From positions 486,003 to 550,002 of the forward strand of contig JAVKBW010000019.1 in the NCBI GenBank assembly GCA_040222995.1: a DNA stretch of 64,000 nt, given 5' to 3'. Both the position numbers and the translations under genes were made by a program. Under the pieces are notes generated by a model. That model saw only the letters and a list, made by a program, of their open reading frames with translations. It was not told the origin of the DNA and made no database searches. Source of the stretch: JAVKBW01 sp040222995 (GTDB lineage Bacteria; Pseudomonadota; Alphaproteobacteria; UBA8366; Aestuariispiraceae). Of this stretch, positions 35,888 through 45,122 are shown piece after piece (position 1 is the first letter of the stretch; each line of letters starts with the position of its first letter).

Positions 35888-37813
35888 TTGGCGTTTGCCG
35901 AATCGAGCGACTATCATGCCACGCTTCGATGCGGCGTTCTGTTTGTTTACGGGTGTTTCTTGGTTGAAATCGCATTCTTCATAATATTCCTCCTGGTCGG
36001 GGCCATGTTGTGCCGTTCCGTGTATTCGAGAATGGATGCGAACTGGGATTCCCGTGTGCGCAGGGGCGTGCTGGGTCTGATCGTGGCCGTCGGCGCGGTG
36101 GCGTTGAACGCCAGTGTCTGCCTTTACTATCTGATCTTCCGTCCGCCGATCAGCAGCACCCTGCTCGGCAGGGACTTCAACGCCGTCACCGCCATCATGA
36201 TGATCGCCGCGGCCCTGCTGGCGGGGTTTTCGCTGCTGCATATCTTTCGCGGCGCCAAAACCACCGTGGAAAACAGCAGAAACGCCGGAGAGATGCTGCA
36301 AGCATTCATTCAGAACACACCGGCCGCCGTCTCGCTGAAGGACATGGATCGCCGTTACACTTTGGTCAACAACACGTTCCGCGACTGGTTCACCCCTGAC
36401 GGCAGAGACCCCATAAACAAGCGAAGCGAGGATCTGTCCGTACCGGAGCATTCTGATTTGATTGCCGAAATCGAAAATACGGTTCTGGAAACCGGTCAGC
36501 CCGTTGTGCAGGAGATTTGTGTGCCGACCGCAAATGACCGCACGCGCACCGTTCTGTTGCACAAGTTTCCCCTGCAAGGCGCATCCGGCGATACCATTGG
36601 TATCGGCGGTATCGAAACCGATATCAGCCGGCAAAAAGAAGCCGAAGCCAAGCTTGAACAGACACTGGAACAACTGAACGACGCGATGCGGATCACGAAG
36701 CTCGGCTTCTGGGAATGGGACGAGGTTAACGATCGCTCGCTTACGCTCGCCCCGAACTTCCTGAAAATGGTGGGGCTGGCGACGGAAGGCGAAGAACAGC
36801 CCGTCTTTTCCTCCGAGGACATGTTCCAGTTCATCCATCCCGACGATCTTGAATCATACAAGATCGCGTCGAATGTCCGCCTCAACATGCACGACCGTTT
36901 CGTTGTCACCTACAGGGTCAAACTTTCCAATGGCGAGGTTCGCCATCTTCAGGAAATCGGCCAGGCCGTGCGCACGGAATCGGGAAAGCTGATCCGTTCC
37001 TTCGGTACGATTCAGGACATCACCGAGCCGGTCGAACTGGCGGAATCCCTGCGGCGCGCCCGTGAAGAAGCGGTTGCCGCAGACCGCGCGAAAACCGAAT
37101 TTCTGGCCCATATGAGTCATGAGTTGCGGTCGCCGTTGAATTCCATCCTCGGCTTCTCCCAGATTATCGAAGGCAATATCTCCAACATGGACGACTGGTC
37201 GCACCATGCGGAATACGCCGGATACATAAAGCAATCGGGCCAGCATCTGCTGGATATCATCGACGATATTCTCGATCTGGCGAAGATCGAACACGGAACG
37301 TTCGAGGTGCGGTTCTCGTCGGTAGAAACCGAGGCGTCTATCCGTGAAAGCATCAAGATCGTCCAGTCGTCACGGCCGGCGAAGACAGCGGCGTTTTCTG
37401 TAACCGTCGATCCGGCGGCGAGCCACTTCATCGCCGACCAGAGGCTGATCCGGCAGATCCTCATCAATATCTACTCGAACGCAGCGAAGTTCACCCCCGA
37501 AGACGGGCGGATCGATACACAGGTTTCCGTTGCCGGTGACCCCGAAAAGATAAAGATCGAGATATCAGACACCGGCTGCGGCATCGACCAGAAGGATATT
37601 CCGCTTGTCCTCTCGCCGTTCGGGCAGGCCAGATCCAATATCAATGTCGCGCATGGCGGCGTCGGTCTCGGCCTGGCGCTAACGAAACGCATGACGGAAC
37701 TGCATGGCGGCACGCTGTCCCTGCGCAGTACCCTCGGCAAGGGAACGACAGTCAGCCTGATTTTTCCGATCCGTCAGCCGTCACAAGACAAGACAACGGC
37801 AAAGACAGCCTGA
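35888..37813 (+). CDS. Membrane-bound PAS-domain sensor histidine kinase
   Basis: About 641 residues. Three hydrophobic helices near residues 20-45, 60-85 and 95-120 are followed by two PAS/PAC units (ETDISRQKEAE marks the first PAC, FGTIQDITEPVE the second). The phosphoacceptor helix has FLAHMSHELRSPLNS and the ATPase domain has NIYSNAAKFTPEDG, DTGCGID and GGVGLGLALTK. The start is uncertain: the only in-frame start that keeps the first helix is TTG at 35888, with a TTG at 35960 and ATG at 36004 as alternatives. No response regulator gene is adjacent, so it is an orphan kinase. Confidence 0.88.
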   Translation: MAFAESSDYHATLRCGVLFVYGCFLVEIAFFIIFLLVGAMLCRSVYSRMDANWDSRVRRGVLGLIVAVGAVALNASVCLYYLIFRPPISSTLLGRDFNAVTAIMMIAAALLAGFSLLHIFRGAKTTVENSRNAGEMLQAFIQNTPAAVSLKDMDRRYTLVNNTFRDWFTPDGRDPINKRSEDLSVPEHSDLIAEIENTVLETGQPVVQEICVPTANDRTRTVLLHKFPLQGASGDTIGIGGIETDISRQKEAEAKLEQTLEQLNDAMRITKLGFWEWDEVNDRSLTLAPNFLKMVGLATEGEEQPVFSSEDMFQFIHPDDLESYKIASNVRLNMHDRFVVTYRVKLSNGEVRHLQEIGQAVRTESGKLIRSFGTIQDITEPVELAESLRRAREEAVAADRAKTEFLAHMSHELRSPLNSILGFSQIIEGNISNMDDWSHHAEYAGYIKQSGQHLLDIIDDILDLAKIEHGTFEVRFSSVETEASIRESIKIVQSSRPAKTAAFSVTVDPAASHFIADQRLIRQILINIYSNAAKFTPEDGRIDTQVSVAGDPEKIKIEISDTGCGIDQKDIPLVLSPFGQARSNINVAHGGVGLGLALTKRMTELHGGTLSLRSTLGKGTTVSLIFPIRQPSQDKTTAKTA

Positions 37814-37824
37814 CGGCATCGCGT

Positions 37825-38172
37825 CTATCGGATCATGTAACTTTTTCTGACCGTCTCGTGCACCTGGCAAACGCCTTTCCAGTCTTTCGGAAAGAAAGCC
37901 ACCGTATCGGGCCGGATTTCAATGACGTCGCCGGATTCATGGGTGTAGGTCGCCGACCCTTCCAGGAAATGGCAGAATTCGTCACTCGTGACATGGCAGC
38001 GCCAGGTGCCGGGCGTACAGATCCAGATGCCGGTTTCCGACGAACCGTCCTCGTTGCGATGCAGCAGCACGCCGGACGTCCGGGATTCGCCTTCAATCAT
38101 GGTCGGTACGACACCCCAGTCGACAACGTCGGCAATCGATCCTGGTTCGTACAGATGCGGCGCCGTGCTCAT
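37825..38172 (-). CDS. Cupin domain protein
   Basis: A 115-residue single cupin. It shows the pattern GIWICTPGTWRCHVTSDEFCHFLEGSATY and DVIEIRPDTVAFFPKDWKGVCQVHETVRKSY. This matches the small Cupin_3 group related to the ureidoglycine aminohydrolase/EutQ-like cupins. Metal ligands are only partly visible (histidine and glutamate in HVTSDEFCHFLEG). The ATG overlaps the stop of the glycosyltransferase gene as ATGA. The function is unknown. Confidence 0.85.
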   Translation of the reverse strand: MSTAPHLYEPGSIADVVDWGVVPTMIEGESRTSGVLLHRNEDGSSETGIWICTPGTWRCHVTSDEFCHFLEGSATYTHESGDVIEIRPDTVAFFPKDWKGVCQVHETVRKSYMIR

Positions 38173-39458
38173 AACAGACCGTCCAGCAGTTTTGCCGCCT
38201 TTTCCGGGCCGTTCTGGGCCTGCATGTGCGCCGACGTTTTCGCCAGTTTCGACTGCATGTCCTTGTCCGTCAGCATCCGGTTGATCCGGTCCTTGAACTC
38301 GTCATCGGTCCAGTTCGACCGGTGCAGATGGAAACCGTGGCCGGTTTCCTGCTCCCGCATGGCGTTGTCGTGACCGTCCCAGACATAGGGCATCACCAGC
38401 GCCGGTTTGCCGAAATACAGACATTCGTTGAAGGTGTTGTTGCCGCCGTGGTGGATCACCGCATCGACCATGGGAATAACCGTCGGCTGGGGATACCAGC
38501 TATCGGCAACCACGTTGTCGGGAAACCCGTCATACTCGTCCATATAATCTCCGACATTGGCCAGCACCCGCACCGGCATTTCGCCCAGTGTTGCGATGAT
38601 CCGTTTCAGCAGATCGGTATCGCCCGAACCCAGACTGCCGAAGCTGAGATAGATCAGCGGGTCGTCCGTACCGCATTTGAAGGCCGGTATCTCAAACGGT
38701 TTGTCCTTGCGTACGCAGCCTTCGAGATACTGGAACCGCTTCGGGTCCAGCGGGTTCCGACGGTTGAACTTTACCGGTTCCGGGTACAGAAGCAGGTTCA
38801 GATGCGGCGACGCCTCAAAGAACTGGCCCAGCGGATACGGGTCCTCGCCGCAGGATTTCAGAAATTCGTTGAACTTGTCGTGGTACGGTTTCATCACCTC
38901 ATTGAAGCGGGCGGTGAACCGGGCGTGGCAATCCTTGTCCTGCTCGCTGCAGCCCGACAGCGACGGCGGAATATCCGGATCGCTGATCTCGTTCTCCGAA
39001 CACGAGATGATGCGCACCCACGGCTTGCCGTTGGTTTCGGCATACCGTTTGATCGCCGGAAACAGGATAACGTTGTCGACGCAGACGATATCCGGCTGCA
39101 CCTTGTCCAGAATGCCCGGCAGTTCCTTTTCCGCCCAGATCGAGGTTTCGACGATCGCCTCCCAGCATTCCTTGACGTAGTTGTCGATCTGTTCGTAAGG
39201 TGTCAGATTAAAATTCGGGATATGGCCGTTGATGAAATCGCTCCAGTACTTCGCCATTTCCTCCGGCGGCATCGGTTCCGACATGTTGACCGGATATTCG
39301 TCGAACCCGTAACCGGCATAGACGCCGATCATGCCCGGGTCGCTCAGAAACACCGCTTTGTGGCCGAGCTTCTCGCAGGCCTGCGCGATTCCAACCGAAT
39401 TCAGCGCCGGGCCGAAGGCCGCTTCCGGGAAAAATGCGATTACTTTTTGGTCTGCCAT
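38169..39458 (-). CDS. UGT-like glycosyltransferase (GT1 family)
   Basis: The start ATG at 39458 (MADQKVIAFFPE) gives 429 residues; the frame extends upstream but without conserved sequence. It has the two-lobe GT-B design of UDP-glucuronosyl/glucosyl transferases: a Rossmann start VIAFFPEAAFGPALNSVGIAQACEKLGH, the hinge segment LIYLSFGSLGSGD, and the nucleotide-sugar signature VDAVIHHGGNNTFNECLYFGKPALVMPYVWDGHDNA. Such enzymes glycosylate small molecules or lipids. It is coupled to a cupin gene by a four-base overlap, downstream of a LysR regulator. The acceptor is unknown. Confidence 0.88.
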   Translation of the reverse strand: MADQKVIAFFPEAAFGPALNSVGIAQACEKLGHKAVFLSDPGMIGVYAGYGFDEYPVNMSEPMPPEEMAKYWSDFINGHIPNFNLTPYEQIDNYVKECWEAIVETSIWAEKELPGILDKVQPDIVCVDNVILFPAIKRYAETNGKPWVRIISCSENEISDPDIPPSLSGCSEQDKDCHARFTARFNEVMKPYHDKFNEFLKSCGEDPYPLGQFFEASPHLNLLLYPEPVKFNRRNPLDPKRFQYLEGCVRKDKPFEIPAFKCGTDDPLIYLSFGSLGSGDTDLLKRIIATLGEMPVRVLANVGDYMDEYDGFPDNVVADSWYPQPTVIPMVDAVIHHGGNNTFNECLYFGKPALVMPYVWDGHDNAMREQETGHGFHLHRSNWTDDEFKDRINRMLTDKDMQSKLAKTSAHMQAQNGPEKAAKLLDGLL

Positions 39459-39580
39459 ACCTGTCCGCCTCTCCTGTTCGTTTTCCGTCCGGCATTCTGA
39501 CCAAACCGGGCATCCCTTGGCAATCATGAACCGGAGAAAAACAGCAGTCGGATTCCGGCCAGACCCGACGTCGTACCCAT

Positions 39581-40507
39581 TCAAGCGGTGTTTGCGTCAG
39601 CCGCAAGGTCTCTTTCCGCCATTTCCAGCAGCCAGTCGCGCAGGGTTTCCGAGGCGGGCGTCGGTTCGCGATTGTCGTTCCAGGTTAGATAGTAGGAGCC
39701 CGGCGCCGGCATGTGCAGGTCGGTCAGCCTGACCAGCGCACCAGTTTTCAGATACTGCCGGATCAGCCGGTCCCAGCCGATCGCGATGCCCTGGTTTTCC
39801 TGACAGGCCTGCAGCGTCACAGCGAAACTGCTGAACCGGCGGCCCGGCAGCGGACCATGCGCTATACCGGCCCGCCGCAGCATTTCATCCCAGTCCACCC
39901 AGTTCGGGTCCAGCCAATCGATATGCAGCAGCGGCAGTGTCGGAATGATCGACGGCAGACAGTCTTTGTGAGCTTCCGCAAAAGCGGGACCGCAGACCGG
40001 ATAGATGCATTCGTCGAACAGCTTTACTGCCGTTTCGTCCGGCCAGGCGCCGGTGCCGTATCGAATTCGCAGATCGACCTCGGCGCGCCGGAAATCCCGC
40101 GTATTGTCGAGGATCAGATGGTCAGCCATCACCTTGGGGTATCGGCGCCAGAAATCGCCCATCCGAGGCATCAGCCACATCGTCGCCATTGCGTTGGTGC
40201 AGGCGAGCGTCACCTTGTTCATGTGACTGCCGCTCTTGATCCGCTGCACGACTTCGGACGCCCGCCCGAAGCCATTGGAAATCACTGCGTAGAGGTCTTC
40301 CGCATCGTTGGTCAGTTCGACGCCTTGCGGCCGCCGTTGAAACAGCGGCGTCGCCAGTTCCTCTTCCAGGCTCTTGATCTGCCGGCTGACCGCGCCCGGC
40401 GTGACGTTCAGTTCGGCGGCGGCCAGCTTGAAGCTCTTGTGCCGCGCCGACGCCTCGAATGCGGCAAGCGCCGTCAGGGACGGCAGGTCATAATATCGTC
40501 GAACCAT
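39581..40507 (-). CDS. LysR-family regulator (GcvA-like)
   Basis: From ATG at 40507 the product has 308 residues, normal for LysR. The winged-helix domain reads LPSLTALAAFEASARHKSFKLAAAELNVTPGAVSRQIKSLEEELATPLFQRR, as in the GcvA subgroup. The ligand-binding part follows. The much longer open frame upstream, with no conserved sequence, is ignored. It lies downstream of the Rieske oxygenase gene on the same strand and upstream of the glycosyltransferase-cupin pair, so its targets could be either. Confidence 0.92.
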   Translation of the reverse strand: MVRRYYDLPSLTALAAFEASARHKSFKLAAAELNVTPGAVSRQIKSLEEELATPLFQRRPQGVELTNDAEDLYAVISNGFGRASEVVQRIKSGSHMNKVTLACTNAMATMWLMPRMGDFWRRYPKVMADHLILDNTRDFRRAEVDLRIRYGTGAWPDETAVKLFDECIYPVCGPAFAEAHKDCLPSIIPTLPLLHIDWLDPNWVDWDEMLRRAGIAHGPLPGRRFSSFAVTLQACQENQGIAIGWDRLIRQYLKTGALVRLTDLHMPAPGSYYLTWNDNREPTPASETLRDWLLEMAERDLAADANTA

Positions 40508-40776
40508 TGTTTTCCCCAATGAGGCCGGGTCGGCATCGGCGGAAAAAGCTTCACTACGAAAATGACATTTTTCACGGTAGGTGGCCTGCCCGCCAGGAAT
40601 CATACTGCCGTAAGTCGAAAAAAGCGAAAAGGCAACAATTTCATCGCTTTCCGAAAGCGAGCACGGATAGCCAGCGGATATACCACCTTTTGCCTGATAC
40701 GAAAAAATTCGACCCCGAGGCGTCTGCCGTCGGGGCCGAATGAAAATGCAGGCTAACACCGTGCGGGTAACGAGCG

Positions 40777-41928
40777 CTATTCCGCCTTTTCCAGATTGGC
40801 GTCCAGCGCGTCGGCGATGAACTTCTGGAAATGATGGACAGCGTGTTCGCTGAGCTCGGTGAGGCCTTTGTCGATCACGAAACGGCCCTGATTGTAGCCC
40901 TTCGACTTCAAACCCTTCTGGACACTGAGGCAGAGACTAATATCTTCCGGCTGCAGGACATCCTTCTGATAGGCCATCGCATCTTTCAACTGCTGGCTCG
41001 GCTGATCCGACAAGGCATACCAGTCCTGATACTCGATGGTCGTTTCCGGACCGGTCGGGATGATCTGCAGGGTCGAGATATTGGTTTCGCCCGGATAGAT
41101 CCAGATCGACAGGTTCGGGAACAGGAACCAGCCGGCATAGCCGAAATCCACATCGCCCTTTTCGAACGAGAACGCCTTGCTGTTGGTGCTGCGCGGCGCG
41201 CCGGCGATCTGGCTGGAGAAACAGGAATGGGTAATCGTCCGGTAGGTATCCATATCGACCAGATCGACGAAATCCTTGTGCGCCGGATCGCAATGGTAGC
41301 ATTCCAGGAAATTATCGACCAGAACCTTCCAGTTGCAGGCCACTTCGTAGGTGTCTCGCTGCGCGAAAACCAGCTCGTCGATGCGCGGGCAGTATTTGCG
41401 GATTTCCTCTTCCAGCCCCTTCGCCTGATCGGCCATCGAGGTTGCGTCGTCATCGAGATTGACGAAAACGAACCCGGCGAATTCCTCGACCTTGACCGGC
41501 TTCAACGCGAAATCGCATTTTTCAAAATCGACCATTTCATCGGTATTGCGGGCCGACCGCAAATCGCCGTTCAGATCGTAGGCCCAGGCGTGATACGGGC
41601 AGACGATGGACTGGGTTTTACCCTCACCCGACAGCAACTGATGCCCGCGGTGCTGACAGATATTGTAGAACGCTTTCAGCTCGCCCTTGCGGTCGCGGAC
41701 CACGAACAGGCTCTCGTCGACCACATCCACGGTGCGGTACTGCCCTTTCTCGGCGAAATGGCTTTTATGCCCGACGCACCACCAGTTGCGATAGAACACA
41801 TTCTCTTTCTCAGCCGCGAAAATCTCCGGATCGGTATAGAACCGCGCCGGCAGGGTGTAGGACCGCGCCGGGTCGTCGCGCAGCGGGCCTTTGTCGGACG
41901 GCAAAAGGTCGATAAGTGGCTTGTTCAT
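40777..41928 (-). CDS. Rieske non-haem iron oxygenase, alpha subunit (quaternary-amine type), copy 1
   Basis: A 383-residue protein. The Rieske [2Fe-2S] ligands are C91-x-H93 and C110-x2-H113. The mononuclear iron site is in VDNFLECYHCDPAHKDF (H212 and H217). The bridging residue between the two centres is E209 where ring-hydroxylating dioxygenases have aspartate. This is known for carnitine monooxygenase CntA and betaine-type demethylases. It should oxidise an N-methyl or C-N bond of a quaternary ammonium compound. No reductase gene is nearby. A LysR gene is divergent and another follows downstream. It is paralogous to the product at 59339-60481. Confidence 0.9.
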   Translation of the reverse strand: MNKPLIDLLPSDKGPLRDDPARSYTLPARFYTDPEIFAAEKENVFYRNWWCVGHKSHFAEKGQYRTVDVVDESLFVVRDRKGELKAFYNICQHRGHQLLSGEGKTQSIVCPYHAWAYDLNGDLRSARNTDEMVDFEKCDFALKPVKVEEFAGFVFVNLDDDATSMADQAKGLEEEIRKYCPRIDELVFAQRDTYEVACNWKVLVDNFLECYHCDPAHKDFVDLVDMDTYRTITHSCFSSQIAGAPRSTNSKAFSFEKGDVDFGYAGWFLFPNLSIWIYPGETNISTLQIIPTGPETTIEYQDWYALSDQPSQQLKDAMAYQKDVLQPEDISLCLSVQKGLKSKGYNQGRFVIDKGLTELSEHAVHHFQKFIADALDANLEKAE

Positions 41929-42028
41929 GGCTGATCCCTTCCATCGGATTGGCTTGATGGAACCAGTCTAAATGTTACTATTTCTAAGGCAAACGTTCGT
42001 TACTAAGCCAATAGGGTAATTTTTTCTA

Positions 42029-42928
42029 ATGCAACAGTTTCACCAGCTTCTGCCGCAACTCGATCTGCTGACCGCTTTCGAAGCCGCGGCCCGGCATGAA
42101 AGCTTTACGCTCGCAGCGCAGGAAATGAACGTCACCCAGTCCGCCGTCAGCCAACGCATCCGCGCGCTTGAACACCGCATGGGCGTCGCCCTGTTCGAAC
42201 GGCGCCACCGCGCCGTTCGGTTGACCCGCGAGGGTGCGGATTTCCAGAACAGCGTCACCGTCGCTCTCAACCATCTCGTTGCCGCCAGCGACGCCGTAAA
42301 GGCCACCGCCGCCGATACCCGCCTGCGTCTGGTCGCCGATGTCGCGCTGACCCATTTCTGGCTGATGCCGCGCCTTGCCTCCCTCGCTGCCACCCTGCCC
42401 GGCGTGTCGATCGATCTCACCGCGTCCGACGCCATCGACGACGCCTTCGTTCCCTCAGCCGATGCCGCCATCGTTCACGGCAATGGCGACTGGCCGGGGT
42501 TCCGCACGATCCGGATCATCGATGAAGTCGTCTTTCCGGTCTGTTCACCGGGATATCTGGAACGGCACGGCCCCATAGAATCATTGGAAGCGCTGGCCGG
42601 CGCCGATCTGGTCGACCTGTCCTACGAACGCTGGTCGTGGATGAACTGGGCGATCTGGATGACGGAAACCGGCGGCCCGCGGTCTGGCGCGAACCGGGTG
42701 TTTCAGTCGAATTCCTATTCGGCCGTTCTCGATGCCGCCCGCGCCGGCATGGGCGTCGCGCTCGGCTGGCAGGGCTTTATGGACGACGATCTCGCCTCTG
42801 GCCGGCTCGTCGTGCCGCTGGATATCAGCGTGCGCACCGAAAACGGCTATTACGCCGTGGTGGCGCAGGACCGGCTCGAAACCCCGACGGCGCAGGCCTT
42901 TCTGAAATGGTGCGCCACGGCGGCTTAG
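42029..42928 (+). CDS. LysR-family regulator (GcvA-like), divergent from Rieske copy 1
   Basis: A 299-residue LysR protein. The DNA-binding domain reads LDLLTAFEAAARHESFTLAAQEMNVTQSAVSQRIRALEHRMGVALFERRHRAVRLT. It starts 100 bases from the divergent Rieske oxygenase gene, the classic layout of a LysR activator and its target. The gap contains two GTTACTA copies (41974-41980 and 41999-42005), which could be part of its binding site. The stop overlaps the convergent hyi-like gene by four bases. Confidence 0.93.
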   Translation: MQQFHQLLPQLDLLTAFEAAARHESFTLAAQEMNVTQSAVSQRIRALEHRMGVALFERRHRAVRLTREGADFQNSVTVALNHLVAASDAVKATAADTRLRLVADVALTHFWLMPRLASLAATLPGVSIDLTASDAIDDAFVPSADAAIVHGNGDWPGFRTIRIIDEVVFPVCSPGYLERHGPIESLEALAGADLVDLSYERWSWMNWAIWMTETGGPRSGANRVFQSNSYSAVLDAARAGMGVALGWQGFMDDDLASGRLVVPLDISVRTENGYYAVVAQDRLETPTAQAFLKWCATAA

Positions 42929-43713
42929 GGACCGATACCGAACCGTTCCGCCCAGCCCAACGTCGCGGCGGTATCCGGGCCGGGGCGGTATTCGCAGCCG
43001 ATCCAGCCGTCGTAGCCGAGGCGTTCCAGCAGGTCGAAGATATGGTCGTGGTCAACCTCACCCCGGTCCGGTGGCGAGCGGTCAGGCAGACCGGCGACCT
43101 GGATATGATGGATCTTGTAAAAAAAGCGGGTCAGGGTTCGGGTCAGATCGCCTTCCATAAGCTGTGCATTGTGCGTGTCGTACTGGATGCCGATATCGCC
43201 GCGCCCGACCCGGTCGATCACCGCCGCCGCCTGATCGGTGCGGGACAGGAAATACCCGGGCCGTTCCACGGTATTGATCGGCTCGATCAGCACCTGCATG
43301 CCATGCCCGGCGCAGACGTCGCAGGCCCATTTCAGGTTCTCGACATAGATATCGGCGCAGACGGAATTGTCGACGTCCGGCGGCACGATCCCGGCTAGCA
43401 CATGCAGAAACCGGCACCCGGTCGGCAGGGCATAGGCAAGCGAGGCTTCCAGCGCGGCGCGAAAATCCGCCTCCCGCCCAGGCAGAGCGGCAAGACCGTA
43501 CTCGCCCGCCGCCATGTCACCGGTCGCGGCGTTTATCATCACCAGCGGCAGACCGCCCTTTTTCCACCCTGCGATGAATTCTTCCGCAGAAACCTCGTAG
43601 GGCAGCCCGCATTCGACAGCCTCAAACCCCAGCGAGGCGGCCAGAGCGAAACGGTCAGGAAGATCGACTTCCTTGCACAGCCAGGAAAGGTTGGCGGTAA
43701 ACCGAAGCGTCAT
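42925..43713 (-). CDS. hyi: Hydroxypyruvate isomerase-like TIM-barrel protein
   Basis: A 262-residue member of the Hyi/xylose isomerase-like TIM-barrel family. It starts LRFTANLSWLCKEVDLPDRFALAASLGFEAVECGLPY and has the metal-site segments VLIEPINTVERPGYFLS, IGIQYDTHNAQLMEGDL and HHIQVAG. Hydroxypyruvate isomerase converts hydroxypyruvate to tartronate semialdehyde, but related isomerases act on other sugars and acids. It overlaps the upstream amidase gene by four bases and is the last gene of the transporter-hydrolase unit that starts with proX. Confidence 0.86.
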   Translation of the reverse strand: MTLRFTANLSWLCKEVDLPDRFALAASLGFEAVECGLPYEVSAEEFIAGWKKGGLPLVMINAATGDMAAGEYGLAALPGREADFRAALEASLAYALPTGCRFLHVLAGIVPPDVDNSVCADIYVENLKWACDVCAGHGMQVLIEPINTVERPGYFLSRTDQAAAVIDRVGRGDIGIQYDTHNAQLMEGDLTRTLTRFFYKIHHIQVAGLPDRSPPDRGEVDHDHIFDLLERLGYDGWIGCEYRPGPDTAATLGWAERFGIGP

Positions 43714-45116
43714 GCCGCCAGAATCTGCGGCTTGTGTCCCGCCATCAGATCACCCCGCTCAACCGCCCGGCCGATCCTGAACATGGTTTCCTCGTCAAAC
43801 CGCCGCCCGACGACCTGCAGGCCAATCGGCAGGTTCAGCGCGCCGACGCCGCAGGGAACCGAAAGAGCCGGGCAATGCGCGGTAAAATTGAACGGATGGG
43901 TCATTTCGGCCCAGATCAGCTTGCCGTCCTCGGTTTCGCCACCAAAGTCAAAATCCGTCATCGTCGCCAGCGGCGCGGTAATCGGTGCGGTCGGGCAGAT
44001 CAGCGCGTCGTGCCCCTTGAAAATTGCGACAAGATCGAGCCAGAGCCGGCGGCGCAGCATTTCTATCGCCTTGAATTCCGGCGCAGAGGTCTTGAATGCG
44101 TCCTCGAACATGCAAGCCACGCCGGGGTCCAGCAGATCCTTGCTGTCCTTCAGCAGATGACCTTCGAACGCCGCCAGATAGACCGACCATCCCTTCATCA
44201 TCGCATCGGCGACAGACCGGTCCCAGGCGATATCGACAGGATCAACCGTTGCGCCGGCGTCGCGCAGAACGGCTGCCGCCCGGTCGACCGCCGCGCGCAC
44301 CTCGTCCGACACATCAAAGAAGCCCAGATCCATCGACAGGCCGATTTTCAGGCCGCGCACATCGCCATCCGCATCGAAGGCAATCTCCTGCGCCGGCAAC
44401 GACATCGGATCGACGTCGTCCGGGCCTTTCGTAACGTTCAGGAAGGCCCAGGCATCCTCGACCGTCCGGGCCAGCGGCCCGAAATGGGAAATCGTGTCAT
44501 GCACACTTTTCAGAATATCCATCGGTATCCGGCCGAGCGACGGCTTCAGCCCGACACAGCCGCAATAGCCGGCCGGAATGCGGATCGACCCGCCCATATC
44601 GGTGCCTTCGGCCAGCGGCACCACATGCGCGCCAACCGCCGCCCCTGCGCCGCCTGACGATCCGCCCGGCGTGTGCTCGGTGTTCCAGGGATTCAGAGTC
44701 GTGCCGAACACCCGGTTGGTGCAGAACCCGGCATGGGCGAATTCTGGCGTGTTTGTCTTGCCGACGACAATGGCGCCCGCCGCGCGAAGCCGCTGCACGT
44801 AGATCGGATCGAACGTCCCTATATTGTCCTTGTAGGCCAGCGATCCGTAGGTCGTGCGCTTGCCCTTCAGCGGCGTGAAATCCTTCACCGCAACCGGAAC
44901 CCCGGCCAGCGGCCCGACGGTATCGCCGTCCGCGATTCGGGCGTCGATACGTTGCGCCGCTTCCATCGCCTCGTCGTCATAGACATCGGTGAAAGCATTC
45001 AGATCGGCCTGGGTCTGCCTAATACGGTCGAGCGACCGGGCGACGATTTCAGTGGCCTTGCTCTGGCGGTTCCGGACCGCGGCGGCGATCTCGACGGCTG
45101 ATTCAGGAATTGTCAT
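43710..45116 (-). CDS. Amidase of the amidase-signature family
   Basis: A 468-residue serine hydrolase with the catalytic triad Lys-cisSer-Ser: K78 in VPVAVKDFTPL, the glycine-serine run TPGGSSGGAG at 149-158, and the nucleophile S177 in GTDMGGSIRIP. Substrates in the family include amides, half-amides and aryl-acyl amides; none can be assigned here. The start is six bases after the metallo-hydrolase gene, and the end overlaps the hyi-like gene, so all three are one unit. Confidence 0.93.
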   Translation of the reverse strand: MTIPESAVEIAAAVRNRQSKATEIVARSLDRIRQTQADLNAFTDVYDDEAMEAAQRIDARIADGDTVGPLAGVPVAVKDFTPLKGKRTTYGSLAYKDNIGTFDPIYVQRLRAAGAIVVGKTNTPEFAHAGFCTNRVFGTTLNPWNTEHTPGGSSGGAGAAVGAHVVPLAEGTDMGGSIRIPAGYCGCVGLKPSLGRIPMDILKSVHDTISHFGPLARTVEDAWAFLNVTKGPDDVDPMSLPAQEIAFDADGDVRGLKIGLSMDLGFFDVSDEVRAAVDRAAAVLRDAGATVDPVDIAWDRSVADAMMKGWSVYLAAFEGHLLKDSKDLLDPGVACMFEDAFKTSAPEFKAIEMLRRRLWLDLVAIFKGHDALICPTAPITAPLATMTDFDFGGETEDGKLIWAEMTHPFNFTAHCPALSVPCGVGALNLPIGLQVVGRRFDEETMFRIGRAVERGDLMAGHKPQILAA

Positions 45117-45122
45117 GATAGT

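Noticed and set aside
38226..39500. 424-codon plus-strand frame antisense to the glycosyltransferase
   Set aside because: The minus strand shows a clear UGT signature. The plus-strand product shows none.
40508..40759. 84-codon upstream extension of the LysR frame
   Set aside because: It has no similarity to LysR proteins, is AT-richer, and the ATG at 40507 gives the standard 308-residue length.
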